Assembly: GCA_963666705.2 (NCBI GenBank)
Contig: CAXXKO010000012.1
Coordinates: 1-57,139, forward strand
Direction: 5' to 3'
Source of the DNA: G963666705 sp963666705
GTDB lineage: Bacteria; Pseudomonadota; Alphaproteobacteria; CADEGL01
Length of the DNA stretch: 57,139 bases
The notes beneath the pieces were generated by a model. It had not been told where the DNA came from. It saw nothing but the letters and a program-made list of their open reading frames with translations, and did no database searches. Of this stretch, positions 56,605 to 57,139 are shown piece by piece. The position numbers and the translations under genes were made by a program. Position 1 is the stretch's first letter. Each line of letters begins with the position of its first letter.

Positions 56605-57139
56605 GGTCATTTATGCGGATCCGCCATGGCGGTTCGAGACCTATAGTGGGAAGGGTCGGGGGCGTTGCGCCGACGCCCATTACGATGTGTTGGATTTCTC
56701 GGCGATCCGGGAGTTTCCGGTTGGGGACTGGGCGGAAAGGGATTCCGTGCTGCTTCTCTGGGCCACCGATCCTTTGCTGCCGAAGGCGCTGGAGCTCATC
56801 TCGGCGTGGGGTTTCAAATACAAGACGGTGGCGTTCTATTGGGTCAAGCTCAACAAGAGCGCCCCGAAGACGTTCCTCACCGAACGGGACTTCTTCACCG
56901 GCATGGGATACTGGACCCGCGCAAATCCGGAGATGTGCTTGCTCGCGACCCGCGGGCATCCAAAGAGAGTCTCGAAAGATGTGCGGCGGCTGATAGTCGA
57001 TCATCGGCGGGAACATAGTCGAAAACCCGAAGAGACCTACGATCGCATCGAAAAACTGGTCGATGGCCCTTATCTCGAGATGTTCGCTCGCGGAAGCCGT
57101 CCCGGGTGGGACGCCCTGGGCAATCAAGTCGGGTTGTTC
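56549..57139 (+). CDS. MT-A70-family DNA adenine N6-methyltransferase (3' end beyond window)
   Basis: ATG 56549, with agaggaag upstream, opens a frame running to the window end (197 residues so far). It has the catalytic DPPW motif in YRVIYADPPWRFETYSG, the VLLLWATDPLLPKALELI and FKYKTVAFYWVKLNK strands, and a late LLATRGHPKRV region, all as in MT-A70-type methyltransferases that make N6-methyladenine, including those of type II systems like MunI. It overlaps the nuclease gene by 56 bases. Its GC content is intermediate between the island and the genome. No frameshift is seen. Confidence 0.9.
   Translation, partial: MSISGQSFGASYPISKTYRVIYADPPWRFETYSGKGRGRCADAHYDVLDFSAIREFPVGDWAERDSVLLLWATDPLLPKALELISAWGFKYKTVAFYWVKLNKSAPKTFLTERDFFTGMGYWTRANPEMCLLATRGHPKRVSKDVRRLIVDHRREHSRKPEETYDRIEKLVDGPYLEMFARGSRPGWDALGNQVGLF

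Overview
The window is a GC-rich stretch (about two thirds G+C by eye) of a bacterial chromosome. The gene content fits an alphaproteobacterium of Rhodospirillales type: Rieske and 2-oxoglutarate oxygenases, a CoxLMS-type molybdenum hydroxylase, a ydbH-ynbE-ydbL set and RpfC-like sensor kinases. This placement is an inference from gene families, since no rRNA or other marker is present. No rRNA, tRNA or CRISPR array was seen. The window carries many mobile elements and several broken genes, which suggests a genome under relaxed selection, assembly error at homopolymers, or both.

Layout. (a) 1-7.1 kb: two divergent catabolic transcription units. Leftward: AhpD-like protein, Rieske oxygenase, isopenicillin-N-synthase-like oxygenase, adenosine/adenine deaminase (cut by the window edge). 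Rightward: TauD-type dioxygenase, class II aldolase, amidohydrolase, CobW/G3E GTPase. (b) 7.1-9.5 kb: two lipoproteins, a 494-bp repeat of the cobW 3' end, and a 270-bp MITE-like palindromic element. (c) 9.9-15.8 kb: a mobile-element pile-up. It holds an in-frame tyrosine recombinase/HUH transposase fusion, a group II intron 5' fragment, and an IS21-like element whose istA is split by an IS256-like element with an 8-bp target duplication. (d) 15.8-21.7 kb: a ten-haem cytochrome whose cysteine-rich N-terminus is frameshifted, an unrecognised 511-residue protein, a broken SMP-30 gene and a second Rieske oxygenase. (e) 21.8-32.4 kb, leftward: a frameshifted SulP-STAS-cNMP transporter, an LLM oxidoreductase, a Tat-exported FAD oxidase, an IS4-family element with 9-bp target duplication, and a molybdenum hydroxylase operon (medium, small and large subunits, MoaD-like carrier). 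(f) 32.7-38.4 kb: a ybhN-like gene split by an IS1595-family element (8-bp duplication), MFS transporter, gamma-glutamylcyclotransferase-like protein, DUF423, cupin and SDR genes. (g) 38.4-47.1 kb: ydbH (frameshifted)-ynbE-ydbL, then two large sensor kinases. (h) 47.1-55.8 kb: IS5-family element, creatinase-like M24 protein with gamma-glutamyltransferase, frameshifted IS1182 element, copper amine oxidase, LLM oxidoreductase. (i) 55.8 kb to the end: an AT-rich island with a frameshifted PD-(D/E)xK nuclease gene and an MT-A70 adenine methyltransferase, probably a restriction-modification system.

How the genes work together. Oxygenases, flavin oxidoreductases, the molybdenum hydroxylase, the amine oxidase and C-N hydrolases point to broad use of small aromatic, heterocyclic and amine or amide substrates; no substrate can be read from the sequence. 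The most unusual items are the recombinase/HUH fusion, the Cys-module decahaem cytochrome with its unknown neighbour, the palindromic MITE, and the nuclease/methyltransferase pair in which only the nuclease is broken.
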